64,000 nt of DNA, taken from the NCBI RefSeq assembly GCF_050003625.1, contig NC_134399.1, positions 225,240,975 through 225,304,974 of the forward strand. Direction: 5' to 3'. The translations under genes were made by a program, and so were the position numbers. The notes under the pieces are model-generated. The model made no database searches, was not told the DNA's origin, and saw nothing but the letters and a program-made list of their open reading frames with translations. Below are positions 35,833 to 47,795 of this stretch, in pieces. Origin of the DNA: Haematobia irritans. Taxonomy: Eukaryota > Arthropoda > Insecta > Diptera > Muscidae. Numbering within the stretch: position 1 is the stretch's first letter; every line of letters begins with the position of its first letter.

Positions 35833-36765
35833 AAGGGTGATTTGTTAAGAGCTTGATAACTTTTTAAAAAAAAAAAAACGCATAAAATTTGCAAAATCTC
35901 ATCGGTTCTTTATTTGAAACGTTAGATTGGTCCATTACATTTACTTTTTGAAGATAATTTCATTTAAATGTTGACCGCGGCTGCGTTTTAGGTGGTCCAT
36001 TCGGAAAGTCCAATTTTGGGCAACTTTTTCGAGCATTTCGGCCGGAATAGCCCGAATTTCTTCGGAAATGTTGTCTTCCAAAGCTGGAATAGTTGCTGGC
36101 TTATTTCTGTAGACTTTAGACTTGACGTAGCCCCACAAAAAATAGTCTAAAGGCGTCAAATCGCATGATCTTGGTGGCCAACTTACCGGTCCATTTCTTG
36201 AGATGAATTGTTCTCCGAAGTTTTCCCTCAAAATGGCCATAGAATCGCGAGCTGTGTGGCATGTAGCGCCATCTTGTTGAAACCACATGTCAACCAAGTT
36301 CAGTTCTTCCATTTTTGGCAACAAAAATTTGTTAGCATCGAACGATAGCGATCGCCATTCACCGTAACGTTGCGTCCAACAGCATCTTTGAAAAAATACG
36401 GTCCAATGATTCCACCAGCGTACAAACCACACCAAACAGTGCATTTTTCGGGATGCATGGGCAGTTCTTGAACGGCTTCTGGTTGCTCTTCACTCCAAAT
36501 GCGGCAATTTTGCTTATTTACGTAGCCATTCAACCAGAAATGAGCCTCATCGCTGAACAAAATTTGTCGATAAAAAAGCGGATTTTCTGCCACTGATTTT
36601 GGTAATAAAATTCAATGATTTGCAAGCGTTGCTCGTTAGTAAGTCTATTCATGATGAAATGTCAAAGCATACTGAGCATCTTTCTCTTTGACACCATGTC
36701 TGAAATCCCACGTGATCTGTCAAATACTAATGCATGGAAATCCTAACCTCAAAAGAATCACCCTT
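35833..36765 (-). mobile_element. DD41D mariner-like element, internally deleted, copy 2
   Basis: The element is 933 bp with TA at 35831-35832 and 36766-36767. Its ends are the same as in the 12966-13898 copy. The internal deletion is different: here the first 20 or so N-terminal codons are kept and joined to TGGCAGAAAATCC. It is inserted in the type 3 element. Confidence 0.85.
35941..36652 (-). pseudogene. DD41D mariner transposase, deleted and frameshifted
   Basis: The ATG at 36652 begins MNRLTNEQRLQIIEFYYQNQ, the start of the N-terminal helix-turn-helix region. A deletion then joins this out of frame to the catalytic domain near AENPLFYRQ. ILFSDEAHFW, FQQDGATCHTA and SCDLTPLDYFLWG are retained, with 41 residues between the last two acids. 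A one-base deletion relative to the 13079-13791 copy lies near 36330, in the codons for the TNFLLPKMEE segment, and splits the catalytic domain into two frames. The gene is inactive. Confidence 0.85.
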
Positions 36766-37082
36766 TATTAGAAGTTTAGGAAAATTAGAGTCATTTTTAC
36801 AACTTTTCGATTAGGCAGAGGCGATCTTACAAGGAAAATGTTGGTATTTTGACCATTTTTGTCGAAATCAGAAAAACATATATATGGGAGCTATATCTAA
36901 ATCTGAACCGATTTCAACCAAATTTGGCACGCATAGCTACAATGCTAATTTTAAACCCTGCGCAAAATTTCAACTAAATCGGAGCAAAAAAATTGCCCTC
37001 TGTGGTCATATTAGTGTAAATCGGGCGAAAGCTATAAATGGGAGCTATATCTAAATCTGATTGATTGGGAATCCAAACTACT

Positions 37083-37247
37083 TTTTTGGAAGCTCTGTTT
37101 TTGCTGGGTACCATTAAAAATATGAAAAAGCGGCGTATAAAAAAATAGTTAAAAGAACTTCCTGTGTAGTTAAAATTAAGAACATCTTTGGCAGGACATT
37201 TTTGGAAGAGCTTTTAAAGTTGTGACTTTAGAACAATTTCCAATTTT
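37083..37247. mobile_element. Fragment of the CCCAGCAAAA MITE family (family F)
   Basis: It shares ACCATTAAAAATATGAAAAA and TTAAAAGAACTTCCTGT with the longer copy at 47040-47637 and has TTTTTGCTGGG near its left border. Confidence 0.5.
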
Positions 37248-37671
37248 TATACCCTCCACCATAGGATGGTGTTCCGTTTGTAACACATCGAAATATTGCT
37301 CTAAGACGCCATAAAGTATATATATTCTTGGCCGTGGTGAAATTCTGAGTCGATCTAAGTACGTCTGCCTGTTGAAATCACGCTAACGAAACAAGTTATC
37401 GACTTGAAACTTGGCACAAGTAGTTGTCATTGATGTAGGTCGGATGGTATTGAAAATGGGCTATATCGGACCACTTTTACGTATAGCTTCCATATAAACC
37501 GACGCTCAGATTTGGTTTGCGGAGCCTCTTAGAGGAGCAAAATTCATACGATCCGGTTGAAATGTTTGTACAGGGTCTCTCACAACCATGCAAAAATTGG
37601 TCCAAATGGGTCCATAATTATATATAGCCCCCATATAAACCAATCCCTAGATTTGGCTTGCGGAGCCCCTA

Positions 37672-38020
37672 GGTTAGGTTAGGTTAGGTTATGTGGCAGC
37701 CCGATGTATCAGGCTCACTTAGACTATTCAGTCCATTGTGATACCACAGTGGTGAACTTCTCTCTTATCACTGAGTGCTGCCCGATTCTATGTTAAGCTC
37801 AATGACAAGGGACCTCCTTTTTATAGCCGAGTCCGAACGGCGTTCCACATTCCAGTGAAACCACTTAGAGAAGCTTTGAAACCCTCAGAAATGTCACCAG
37901 CATTACTGAGGTGGGATAATCCACCGCTGAAAAACTTTTTGGTGTTCGGTCGTAGCAGGAATCGAACCCACGACCTTGTGTATGCAAGGCGGGCATGCTA
38001 ACCATTGCACCACGGTGACT
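37672..38020 (-). mobile_element. tRNA-derived SINE, full length
   Basis: Read on the minus strand, it starts AGTCACCGTGGTGCAATGGT, with box A at TGGTTAGCATG and box B GGGTTCGATTCC about 35 bp later. A body of about 250 bp follows, and the tail is four AACCT units. The repeat CCCCTA flanks it (37666-37671 and 38021-38026). The head is tRNA-like but does not fold into a convincing tRNA. There is no poly(A) tail; mobilising LINE machinery is not seen in the window. Confidence 0.85.
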
Positions 38021-38835
38021 CCCCTAAGAGAAGCAAATTTTATCCAATCCGGCTGATCCGGGTGAAATTTGGTACATAGTGTAAATACATGGTCTCTAAC
38101 ATCTGTGCACAAATTGGTCCACATCGGTCCATAACTATATATAGCCCCCATATAAACCGATCCGTGGATTTGGCTTGCGGAGCCTCAAAGAGAAGAAAAT
38201 TTCATCCGATCCGGCTGAAATTTGGTACATAGTGTAAGTATATGGTCTCTTACAACTGTGCACAAACTGGTCCACATCGGTCCATAATTATATATAGCCC
38301 TCATATAAACCAATCACCAGATTTGTCCTCCGGAGCCTTTTGGAGGAGAAAAATTCATCAGATCCGGTTGAAATTTGGTACGTGGTGTTATTATATGGTC
38401 TCTAACAACCATGCAAAAATTGGTCCATATAGGTCCATAGTTATATATAGCCCCCATATAAACCGATCCCCAGATTTGGCTTGCGGAGCCTCTAAGAGAA
38501 GCAAATTTTATCCGATCCGGCTGAAATTTGGTACATAGTGTAAGTATATGGTTTCTAACAACTGTACACAAATTAGTCCACATCGGTCCATAATTATATA
38601 CAGCCCCCATATAAACCGATCCCTAGATTTGTCCTCCGGAGCCTTTTGGAGGAGTTGAATTCATACGATCCGGTTGAAATTTGGTACGTGGTGTTATTAT
38701 ATGGCCGCTAATAAACATGCCAAAATTGGTCCATATCTGTCTATAGTTATATATAGCCAATCCTCAATCACACAAAAATTGGTTCATATCGGTTCATAAT
38801 CATGGTTGCCACTCGAGCCAAAAATAATCTACCAA

Positions 38836-39050
38836 AATTTTATTTCTATAGAAAATTTTGTTAACATTTTATTTCTATAGAAAATTTTGTCAAAATTTTA
38901 TTTCTATAGAAAATTTTGTCAAAATTTTATTTCTATAGAAAATTTTGTCAAAATTTTATTTCTATAGAAAATTTTGTCAAAACAGAAAATGTTGTCCAAA
39001 TTTTACTTCTATAGAAAATGTTTTATTTTGCCAACATTTTATTTCAAACT
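38836..39050 (+). repeat. 29-bp tandem repeat array (about 7 units)
   Basis: The units are the same as in the arrays at 1738 and 28035, with four nearly identical consecutive copies of TTTTATTTCTATAGAAAA at about 38870-38980. Confidence 0.85.
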
Positions 39051-39287
39051 TAATTATATACGTATTTAATCGGCCTTTTTTAGTTTAAAATATACCACGT
39101 ATGGACTACCTTGCAATTTAGAAGACGGTGTTAGGAAGTTTTAAGATACCTTGCCATCGGCAAGTGTTACCGCAACCCAAGTAATTCGAATGTGGATGAC
39201 AGTTTTCAGTAGAAGTTTCTACGCAATCCATGGTGGAGCGTACATAAGCTTCGGCCTGGCTGAACTTACGGCCGTATATACTTGTTT

Positions 39288-39918
39288 TTGTTAAGATTTT
39301 GTCTTTACTTTAAAAAATTTGGTATTGATTCCGAGCCAAAGAAGCGGAGAATACAAGTAAGGATACTTTTAAGACACAATTCTCTTTTAAATTTGGGTTT
39401 TGTGTACTTGCTTCTAGGAAGCAAATTTAATTGTTTGGCTTTTTCAGCTTTTTGTCTTCATATGATATCAAAGTCCTTTAAAAACGAGTTAACCACAACT
39501 TTATTTTCCAAATTAATACTCGACTTCCAGTAGAAGTTATGCTATGTTTCAAGTAAAAAAGTCTTTAAAATAAAGTGTTGAAAAACATGTCCTATATTTG
39601 AACGATTTTTTGCTTCGTAGTCAAGATGCAAAAAGGCAACAAATTTAAAGACAATTTCATTAAATCTAAAGAATTTTTCTGAATTATTAAAGTCAAGTTG
39701 ACCTTAGCCCAAACATTTTTTCTTTCATGTTATGATACGAATTTCTAAGTGAAATCACTTAATTATAAGGACAATACGACTTCATTGAAAGTTTATTGAC
39801 TTTTGGACAAGGAAAAAAGCTTTGTATTAGAGAAATGTGTCTTCTATGCTAAGCAAAATTTAAATTCGTTTTTTAAAGACATGAAATCTTTAACCTCACG
39901 ACAATATTTTTTTCAGTG
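39288..39918. mobile_element. Family C MITE, left end lost
   Basis: It carries GGTATTGATTCCGAGCCAAA near the left side and ends ATTTTTTTCAGTG followed by TA. It directly follows the end of the type 2 element. Confidence 0.6.
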
Positions 39919-40078
39919 TAGGTATTGAACCAAACAATTAGCGAGCAAATAAAATTGCAGTTTAAAACGTCAAATTATAACGGACACCTCAAGAAGAAAA
40001 TTGTTTTTAGGTCCTAAAAAACCCTAAGGGCGTTTTCGTTTCGCAAAATATATGTTGCATTGGTACTACACCACTTTT

Positions 40079-41368
40079 TATACCCTCCACCATAGGATGG
40101 GGGTATATTAACTTTGTCATTCCGTTTGTAACACATCGAAATATTGCTCTAGGACCCCATAAAGTATATATATTCTGGGTCGTGGTTAAATTCTGAGTCG
40201 ATCTGAGCATGTCCGTCCATCTGTTGAAATCACGCTAACTTCCGAACGAAACAAGCTATCGACTTGAAACTTGGCACAAGTAGTTGTTATTGATGTAGGT
40301 CGGACGGTATTGCAAATGGGCCATATTGGTCCACTTTTACGTATAGCCCCCATATAAACGGACCCCCAAATTTGGCTTGCGAGGCCTCTAAGAGAAGCAA
40401 ATTTCATCCGATCCGGCTGAAATTTGGTACATGATGTTAGTATATGGTTTCTAACAACTATGCAAAAATTGGTCCACATCGGTCCATAATTATATATAGC
40501 CCCCATATAAACCGATCTCCAGATTTGACTTCCGGAGCCTCTTGGAAGACCAAAATTCATCTGATTCAGTTGAAATTTGGAACGTGGTGTTAATATATGG
40601 CCTCAAACTCCCATGCAAAAATTGGTCGAAATCGTTCCATAATTATATATATCCCCCATATAAACCTATCCCCAGATTTGACCTCCGGAGCCCCTTGGAC
40701 GAGCAAAATTCATCCGATTCGGTTGAAATTTGCTACGTGATGTTAGTATATGGTATCCAACAAACATGCAGGAATTGGTTCATATCAGTCCATAATTATA
40801 TATAGCACCCATATAAACCGATCCCCAGATTTGACCTCCGGTGCCTTTTGGAGAAGCAAAATTTATCCGATATGGTTGAAATTTTGTACGTGGTGGTAGT
40901 ATATGATATTTAACAACCATGCCCAAAGTGGTCCATATCAGTCCAAATTTCATCCGAGTCAGTTGAAATTTGGTACATTGTGCTAGTATATGGCAGTTAA
41001 CAACCATGCCTAACTAGGTCCATATCGGTCTATAGTTATATATAGCCCTCATATAAATCGATCCCCAATCACACAAAAATTTGTCCATATCAATAATTGT
41101 ATATAGCCCCCATATTTCAATTCCGGCTCCCTACGTACCGTGCAAAAGTCCATATCGATTCGTAATTATTTGTAGACTTACCTACCATACATTTTTGTCT
41201 AATGTATACCACGTATGGACTAATTCACAATTTAGAACACGATTTAAGATACCACAACCCAAGTAATTCGATTGTGGATGACAGTCTTTCGTAGAAGTTT
41301 CTACGCAATCCATGGTGGAGGGTACATAAGATTCGGCCTGGCCGAACTTACGGCCGTTTATACTTGTT
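40079..41368 (+). mobile_element. Type 2 element, complete
   Basis: TATACCCTCCACCATAGGAT at the start forms the hairpin. The (TA)n-core-GTCC block is at about 40165-40222. Several 153-bp-type monomers follow, and the element ends ATTCGGCCTGGCCGAA and ACTTGTT. There is no 29-bp array in this copy. Confidence 0.7.
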
Positions 41369-41524
41369 TCTCCATTATATTTTCGCCCAAATGATAGTGC
41401 CATTTCAAAGTTATTGCTAATTCATAATATTGTGAGGGATACAAGACCCAAAAGCTATGCCAGTGTCTTTCATATTATGCAATCAATTTCGAGAATGTTG
41501 CACCTTTTTTCCCCTATCGAAATC

Positions 41525-41680
41525 ACCATAAGCCAAAGATGCAAACCCCACCAAACAAGTATATTTGAAGCTTTTTTTAATTCAAAGATCCAATTTTCAG
41601 TTATTTTAAGATTAATTCTTTAAATCAAAAATGTTTTTCGTTACATTAAAAAAAAAAAAGTAAGCACACGTCTTTAATGA
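41525..41680. mobile_element. Decayed family C MITE fragment
   Basis: AGCCAAAGATGCAAA and TTTGAAGC...TTCAAAGATCC resemble internal blocks of family C. Borders are unclear. Confidence 0.35.
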
Positions 41681-41689
41681 ACAACATTT

Positions 41690-42935
41690 TGTGAGGGATA
41701 TTCAGGAAAGTCAACTACCAAATTTGAGTTGGAATGGATGAATAATAAGCCTTGAGGAGGGTCAAAACTGGGGATATGTTGATTTCTCCTATATTTGAAC
41801 ATTAAATTAAATTACGAGGACTATGAAAAATCTTATAGTTATTTTAATAATTGCGAACCGTTTAACATTCCAATAATTTTAATTTCCTAATCTAAGAACA
41901 ACATAGAATTTATCGTTTCTTTCATAGAAACCCTTTAGAAATCTCAATAGTTGAGCTGGAATGCATGCGAACTATAATTTACAATCAGGATGTTCTATTC
42001 TATTTACAATACCCCACCTGGAAAAACGACTATCATCTCGAATTCTCGATAGTGGTTACTTTAAATTGGAGCTCTAGTTAGAGATCATTCAGATCTGGTT
42101 TGGGCTTTGTTGTTGTTGTTTTGTTTTTTTGTTTTAATGACGAGTTTATACCATTTTGGTTTGGGGTATGGTTCTGGGCTCTGGTGTTGAACCTGATGTT
42201 GATCATATCTGATTTCTGTTAGCCTTCCGATTGCTTACATGTGTACACATTTACATACATGCAAACATACAAACTATGGACATGTGGCTGGATTTTTTGT
42301 TTTGTTGTTAAATATAAATTCTCCTCAGTACGAGTATATATTGGTTCCATATACGAAGATGCAAGGGGCAATCAGATCGAGGAGGAATGAGATTGTTGTT
42401 CGTTTAAAGATTGGTTTTGGCGGATGTTTCAAAAGCTTTATTAGTGCCCCAAATGTTGCAGCTTGAATGTTCTACCACTTCTGTTGAAATTGTTTTGCAT
42501 GTGTGTGTTGTTGTACACATATATAGAGATCCATATGGATCTGCACTGCAAATATTGGCAGTAAATCACAGTGGGGGATTTGCAAAATCGAAATTAAAGA
42601 AAACGAAATAAAACTAATGGGTCTATATACATAGAAAGAACGCCTATAGTTAAACTGTTGCTAAATTTATCTTATTTTTATTGCATGAAAATATTTGGTT
42701 TTAATAAAATTTTACTATTTTTTTTGGAAAATTTTTAGAGCTGAATTTGATTTTTCGTATCTTTCGTAATAATGATTGCACAAAGTAGATCAATGTAAAC
42801 TAAAACAGAAGAACATGTTGGTGCGATTGAACTTTTGCACGGTCAATATGGTCTTGGTTTGGCGACTATGATTCTGTATATGCACTCACAAAAAGTTAGC
42901 TACAATCCATAGATTTTGATTTTTTGGGACAGAGA
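41690..42935. other. Apparently single-copy non-coding DNA
   Basis: No gene, repeat end or RNA gene is recognised; TTGTTGTT-rich tracts lie near 42105-42135. Confidence 0.45.
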
Positions 42936-42939
42936 CAAT

Positions 42940-43300
42940 CGCTATTGATTTTGGAAAAAATCAGTTCAGATTTAGATATATCTGCCATATATATTTATAC
43001 CCAATCTGGTCATAGTTGACGTGTTTATCAACCGATTTGCTTCAAATTCCGCACATCCGAATATTTTATGAGTCTCGAAGAACTATCAGCCAAATCGGTT
43101 CAGATTTAGATATAGCTCCCATATATATCCTTCGTCCTTAAAGAAGCATTTTCGCTTCTTCACTAACCGATCTGCGTCACATTTGGCACAACGTAATCTA
43201 ATTCAAGGACATTGGTCCCAAAAAGCCATGTACCAAGTTTCATTAAAATCGGTTAAAAAATGCGAGCGGAATCCGTAATGCACTTTTCGCCAAAAAATTC
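42940..43300 (+). mobile_element. Decayed type 3 monomer fragment
   Basis: CAGTTCAGATTTAGATATA occurs twice (about 42961 and 43099) with TCTGCCATATATATTTATAC-like sequence between. Neither end of the element is present. Confidence 0.55.
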
Positions 43301-43309
43301 AGGTAATAT

Positions 43310-45525
43310 AAAAAAATAAGAGTTGTTCGTCAAAAAGTTTTTTATTGCATCGCCTTAAAGAGAATCCCACAATGAATTTCTAATCTAATACCATCGTAGG
43401 TAGTCTAAGATTCCCAGTCTTTTAGATGGATTTTGTAATTAAGCAATCATCTTGGAGTACAGCTTTTTCTAGAGGGGAAAAGATAATTGCCGGCTGCAAC
43501 ATTTGATCCCACAAAATTTTAATGAAATCTCCCATTGTTTTGCTGACACAACCCCATTCCCAGCATCACTGTGGCGTTTTACGCACAAGAACAGGTTGGG
43601 TTATGAAATCCAAGATTTAGTCGGGTTATTGGTGCTGTTGTTCCTGTGTTAAGCTGATGATCGAGTTCTAGAGGAAACAACAAATGGCCACTCGGTCGGT
43701 CCAACAGTCGGAGATTTAGCACACAGGTGGCAGGTAAGGCCATATTACGGCTAGTGGTAGTCCGGCTGTCGCAGTTGTTGCTGTTGTTCTTGGGAGTATT
43801 CCTTCTCCATCATCTTCTAGTGAACGCATCAATTATGTTGGCAGTGGTCTTAGCATGCAACATGAGTCTCACACACACGCACGTAGTATCCATTGTAGGC
43901 ATCTGCACAGTGGTACACATTACCTCTAAATATGGCAAGAAGAATTATTAGACAAATGAAATTAATTCCAAATGGATATCATTCTATTCCCCATGTTGGT
44001 CATTATTCAATTGCCTCTGGAACTCTCATTCCCCTAAATGGAGGTAACTCCTGTAAGAATGCAAGCACAGCTTTGTTATGGGATGCTTACGCTAAACACT
44101 CAGCTACACGAACATTCTCAACAAATCTCCCATACTTTGACGGTCAGTTATTATCGATGTTTCTGTTGTCTTCGTTGTTGTTGTTGCTGTTCTTGCTCAC
44201 TTTCAGGTTTTTGACTGAGTTTGCGCGCGGCAATAATCACTGGCCGGCGTCATAGCCAGGCCATTTATGTCGTTGCATGGCTCTGATACGAAAAAAGTGC
44301 ACCTGTTGCTGTTCTTCCTACCGCAAGATGCTTTTGCTTTGACTTTGCTTTCTTTACCCCATTTAGTTGATGCTGTGGCTGTGTAATTATGTCTGGATTG
44401 GAGTGTAGCATCTTCTTTTTCTCTCTCTCTCTCTTTGTCTATCTCTTGCTTGGCTTAGACTCAATTTTCTGTATATGAAGAAGGGGCCACCACATATGGC
44501 CACAAAACACCATCAATGATTTACAAACAGGCACTCTGCCACACCACATAGTTAGTCAGTCAGGCGGCCGGGATAAGGCGGGTTCTGGACAGGCATTGTC
44601 CAGTTTAATGGCCACGAATGTTGCGACATGCGTGTACAAATAAATGATTTCCATCATAATCCAGTGCGACCATTAAACTCCATGTTCATGGGTTATGCTT
44701 CTGTTGTCCATATTGTGTTGAAGCCCAGTGCTGATGTATGATTCCATTTGACAGTAGTGGCCCAAGGCATTTGAGCTATCCTTCATGGGCTATGATTGAT
44801 AGCTCCTGCTCAGTTGCCATTCAATTTTTGTTGTCGTTTCCTCAATGTTCTTCTTGAAGCATTGTTGTGTGCGTGTGTGTGTGTGTGTCAGCTTTTCAAT
44901 TGCGACAATTACGTAGATCTATTTGCGAGGTATGGAAAGGCCATCCCATAGAGTGGAATCGAATTGAAGTAGATGACGATTTAATTCATGGTTTTGACAG
45001 AATTGAGAACAATTTTGTGGCATTTTGGATTTAGTATTCCGGTTGCAATTCTAGCCGTAAACTATCACTAATCACCAGGTAGGAATGAAGTGATAAGGAA
45101 TAGAGAACTACTTGATAAAATTAACCATGACTAACAATATGATGAGAGGCAGCATCTAAAATGATGAACATTTTCACTTATTTTTGTTCCAATACCAACT
45201 AACGGTATAACAATAAGACATGCAAAGAAAATTTCATTTTAATTGAACAAATGAAAATTTTTGATTAGGCCAATATAAGTGTTCATTAATAGTATAGAAC
45301 AAGCCGATTGCCCTTTTACAGTGCTAAGTTTTTAAAATTTTAAATAAATAATAAATAACGAACATTTTCATAGCATTTATGAAATTATATACAATACAAA
45401 GTGACATGATGGATCAGGGATTTTTAAATTTCAGTTTTAATATTTTAAATATGATTAATAATAAAATATTATTAAAAATATAATATTGTAAATTAAGCAA
45501 AAAAGAAACATAAAGAAATAAAGTT
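43310..45525. other. Single-copy non-coding DNA with microsatellites
   Basis: (CT)n lies at about 44420-44435 and (GT)n at about 44868-44889. Open frames at 43727-44255 are low-complexity and have no family resemblance. No exon is recognised. Confidence 0.45.
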
Positions 45526-45529
45526 TAGC

Positions 45530-45702
45530 AAGACAAATCTGGGAATCGGTTTATATCGACCTATACCTAAAAGTGCTCCGATATGGCTCCTACACCTCTG
45601 ACACCTACTTGTGCCAAGTTTTAGGTCGATAGCTTGTTTCGGTCGGAAGTTAGCTTGATTTCAACAAACAGACGGACATCACTAGATCAACTCGAAATTT
45701 CA
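45530..45702 (-). mobile_element. Type 2 fragment
   Basis: GGAATCGGTTTATAT, CTTGTGCCAAGTTTTAGGTC and the short GACGGACAT block match the core-proximal part of type 2 elements. Confidence 0.55.
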
Positions 45703-45893
45703 GCCCGATTCTATGTTTAGCTCAATGACAAGGGACCTCCTTTTTATAGACGAATTCCAACGGCGTTCCACATCGCGGTGAAACCACTTAGAGAAGCTTT
45801 GAAACACTTATAAATGCATTACTGAGAGGGGAAAATACACCGTCGAGGCCATGACCCTATGTATGCAAGGCAGGCATGCAAGCGAGGTGCAAT
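45703..45893 (-). mobile_element. tRNA-SINE fragment
   Basis: GCCCGATTCTATGTTTAGCT and the AAGGGACCTCCTTTTTATAG body match the SINE, and a decayed head (TATGCAAGGCAGGCATGC) remains. The (AACCT)n tail is missing. Confidence 0.6.
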
Positions 45894-46299
45894 GGAAAAT
45901 GCTGTGGTTGTAGAAGTTTCTTTAGGTAACGCCTAACAATGGGTCTCCACAGTTGATTCGCGGTAGGACTGCAGATTTAGTGTGCAACACTCATTCTCAT
46001 TTTTCCACAACGTTTCGAGATTGCGAGGGCTTACGAGCGATTGCTTGATGTGTGTTTGTAATTCAGCAGAATAAGGCACCAGGCGTACTTTTTCTGGAAC
46101 TCTTGATGACAAAGTACGAACCAATTCAGTAGGTAGTCATCATAATTGTGGCGAAAATGCTTATGCTTATGCTAAAAGTCTTAGGTGATCGACTCAATTC
46201 TTGGGGTATGGAACGAGCACAAGCATTTAAAGCAAAATCCTTTAATTTTGACTTCCTGTTTTCAGTTATCTATCCGTCCATTTTGAAGAAGAGTGGGTA

Positions 46300-46915
46300 C
46301 ACTGAAAAAAATATTTACGTCATATTAAAGATTACGAATTGGATAAAAACCGTAGTTTTTATCCAATTTGCCTGAAATTGTAAATCTAGAGGTACTTGAG
46401 GACCATAAAAAGGAGTGCCAAAAATGGTGCCCATCGGTCCATGTTTTGGTATAGCCTCCATATAGACCGATATCCCGATTTTGCTTCTTGGACGTCTAGA
46501 AACTGCATTTTCCATCCGATTTGCCTGAAAGTGAAAATCTAGAGGTATTTTAGGACCATAAAGAGGTGTGTCGAAAATGGTCCGTATGGGTCCATGGTTT
46601 GGTATAGCCCCCATATAGACCAATCTCCCGATTTTGCTTCTTGGTCGTCTAGAAACTGCATTTTCCATCCGATTTGCTTGAAATTGCAAATCTGGAGGTA
46701 TTTTAGGACCATAAAGAGGTGTGTCGAAAATTGTCCGTATCTGTCCATGTTTTGGTATAGTCGCCATATAGACCGATCTCCCGATTTTTATTCTTGGGCT
46801 TCTATAAACTGTATTTATTACCCGATTTGCCTGAAATTGGAAATCTAGAGGTATTTTCAGACCCCAAATATGTGTGCCGAAATTGAGGTGTATCGGTCCA
46901 TTTGGACCACGAAAA
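46300..46915 (+). mobile_element. Family C end joined to a type 1 monomer array fragment
   Basis: The left 40 bp read CACTGAAAAAAATATTTACG, a family C end. From about 46341 four type 1 monomers follow (TTTTGGTATAG..CCATATAGACCGAT at about 46443, 46596 and 46749, in 153-bp steps). The open frames across 46315-46767 are repeat translation. Confidence 0.55.
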
Positions 46916-47039
46916 CCAAGAATAGTTTGAAGTTGTGAATGAGAGATGTAAATCTAGTAGAGTTTTGAATAAATACAATATAAAACATTTTTTGCATACC
47001 TTTTATCGGGGAGCTTAACTAAATTAAATTAAAAAATAT

Positions 47040-47637
47040 TCACAGTTTCTTTAATTCCAAATTAGGTTTTCTACACTAGGTTTACGACTTTTGCGACATA
47101 CGTATTATACCGTCGTAAACGTATGTCGCAAAAGTCACAGTTTGCGACAGGCCAACCCTGCTTGTCATACGACGGATGTCCACCATTTCAACAGTGTTAC
47201 ACTGAATTTGGATCACTTCGTAAGGTGTGATCCGAATTCAGTGTTTTGGATATGAATTAAAAATGTTTGTGATATTTTGCTAAATAAATAATTTATTTAA
47301 TGTTTTATAATTGTTTATGCATTCCAACGCTTGTTTGAAACGTTTTACTTCAAAAATTTACGAAAGATTGCAATTTTTCTAGAATGGATATTGCATTTTT
47401 TTTTTCTACAAAATTTTAATAATTTGTACCATTTTATTAATTCTTACTCAGTTTTTAACATATTTGAAACAAAAAAAAAATTAAAAATAACCATTAAAAA
47501 TATGAAAAAGTCGAGTTATAAAAAAATTGAATTAAAAGAACTTCCTGTATAGCCAAAATAAAGAACATCTTCGAGATAACACTTTTGGAAGTGCTTTTAA
47601 AGTTGTTCCTGTAGAAGAACTTCCAAATTTTTTTGCT
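47040..47637. mobile_element. CCCAGCAAAA MITE (family F) with two hairpins
   Basis: It ends TTTTTTTGCTGGG at about 47640 and shares blocks with 37083-37247 and, inverted, with about 59200-59640. It contains a perfect 18-bp inverted repeat (47086-47103 with 47119-47136) and a second with one mismatch (47199-47216 with 47227-47244). The left border is not defined, and there is no coding potential. Confidence 0.5.
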
Positions 47638-47795
47638 GGGCCCATATAGACCGACTTCTCGATTTTACTTCTTGGGCGTCTAGAGACTATATTTTCTAGC
47701 CGATTTGCTTGATATTGAAAATCTAGAGGTATTTTAAGATCACAAATAGATGCGTCGCAAATTGTGCCTATTGGTCCATATTTTGGTGTAGCCCC

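Larger units (their letters stand above)
33724..37080 (-). mobile_element. Type 3 element interrupted by a type 1 element and a mariner
   Basis: The terminal end (AACAAGTAAGG, hairpin with GGACGGGGCC, TATTATACCCTGCACCAC) lies at 33724-33790. The interior continues to 33971, is broken by the type 1 element at 33972-35746, resumes, is broken again by the DD41D element at 35833-36765, and continues with TCTAAATCTGAACCGATT monomers to about 37080, where it is truncated. Colinearity with 4240-5143 of the intact type 3 copy supports one original element. Confidence 0.65.
37248..39286 (+). mobile_element. Type 2 element with SINE insertion and 29-bp array
   Basis: It starts TATACCCTCCACCAT, has the (TA)n core at about 37315 and a shortened GTC block. 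Monomers in this orientation include CCCCCATATAAACCGATCC. A 29-bp array lies at 38836-39050, and the GGCCGTATATACTTGTT end follows. The SINE at 37672-38020 interrupts the second monomer. Confidence 0.7.

Noticed and set aside
37671..37690. Telomere repeat (TTAGG)n
   Set aside because: There are only four units, located at the end of a SINE and bounded by its target duplication, so it is a SINE tail and not an interstitial telomere.
43727..44255. Overlapping 74- and 107-aa frames as a small gene
   Set aside because: They are Leu-rich low-complexity translation around TTGTTG repeats, without a recognised signal or relative. I could not exclude a lineage-specific exon, but there is nothing to support one.
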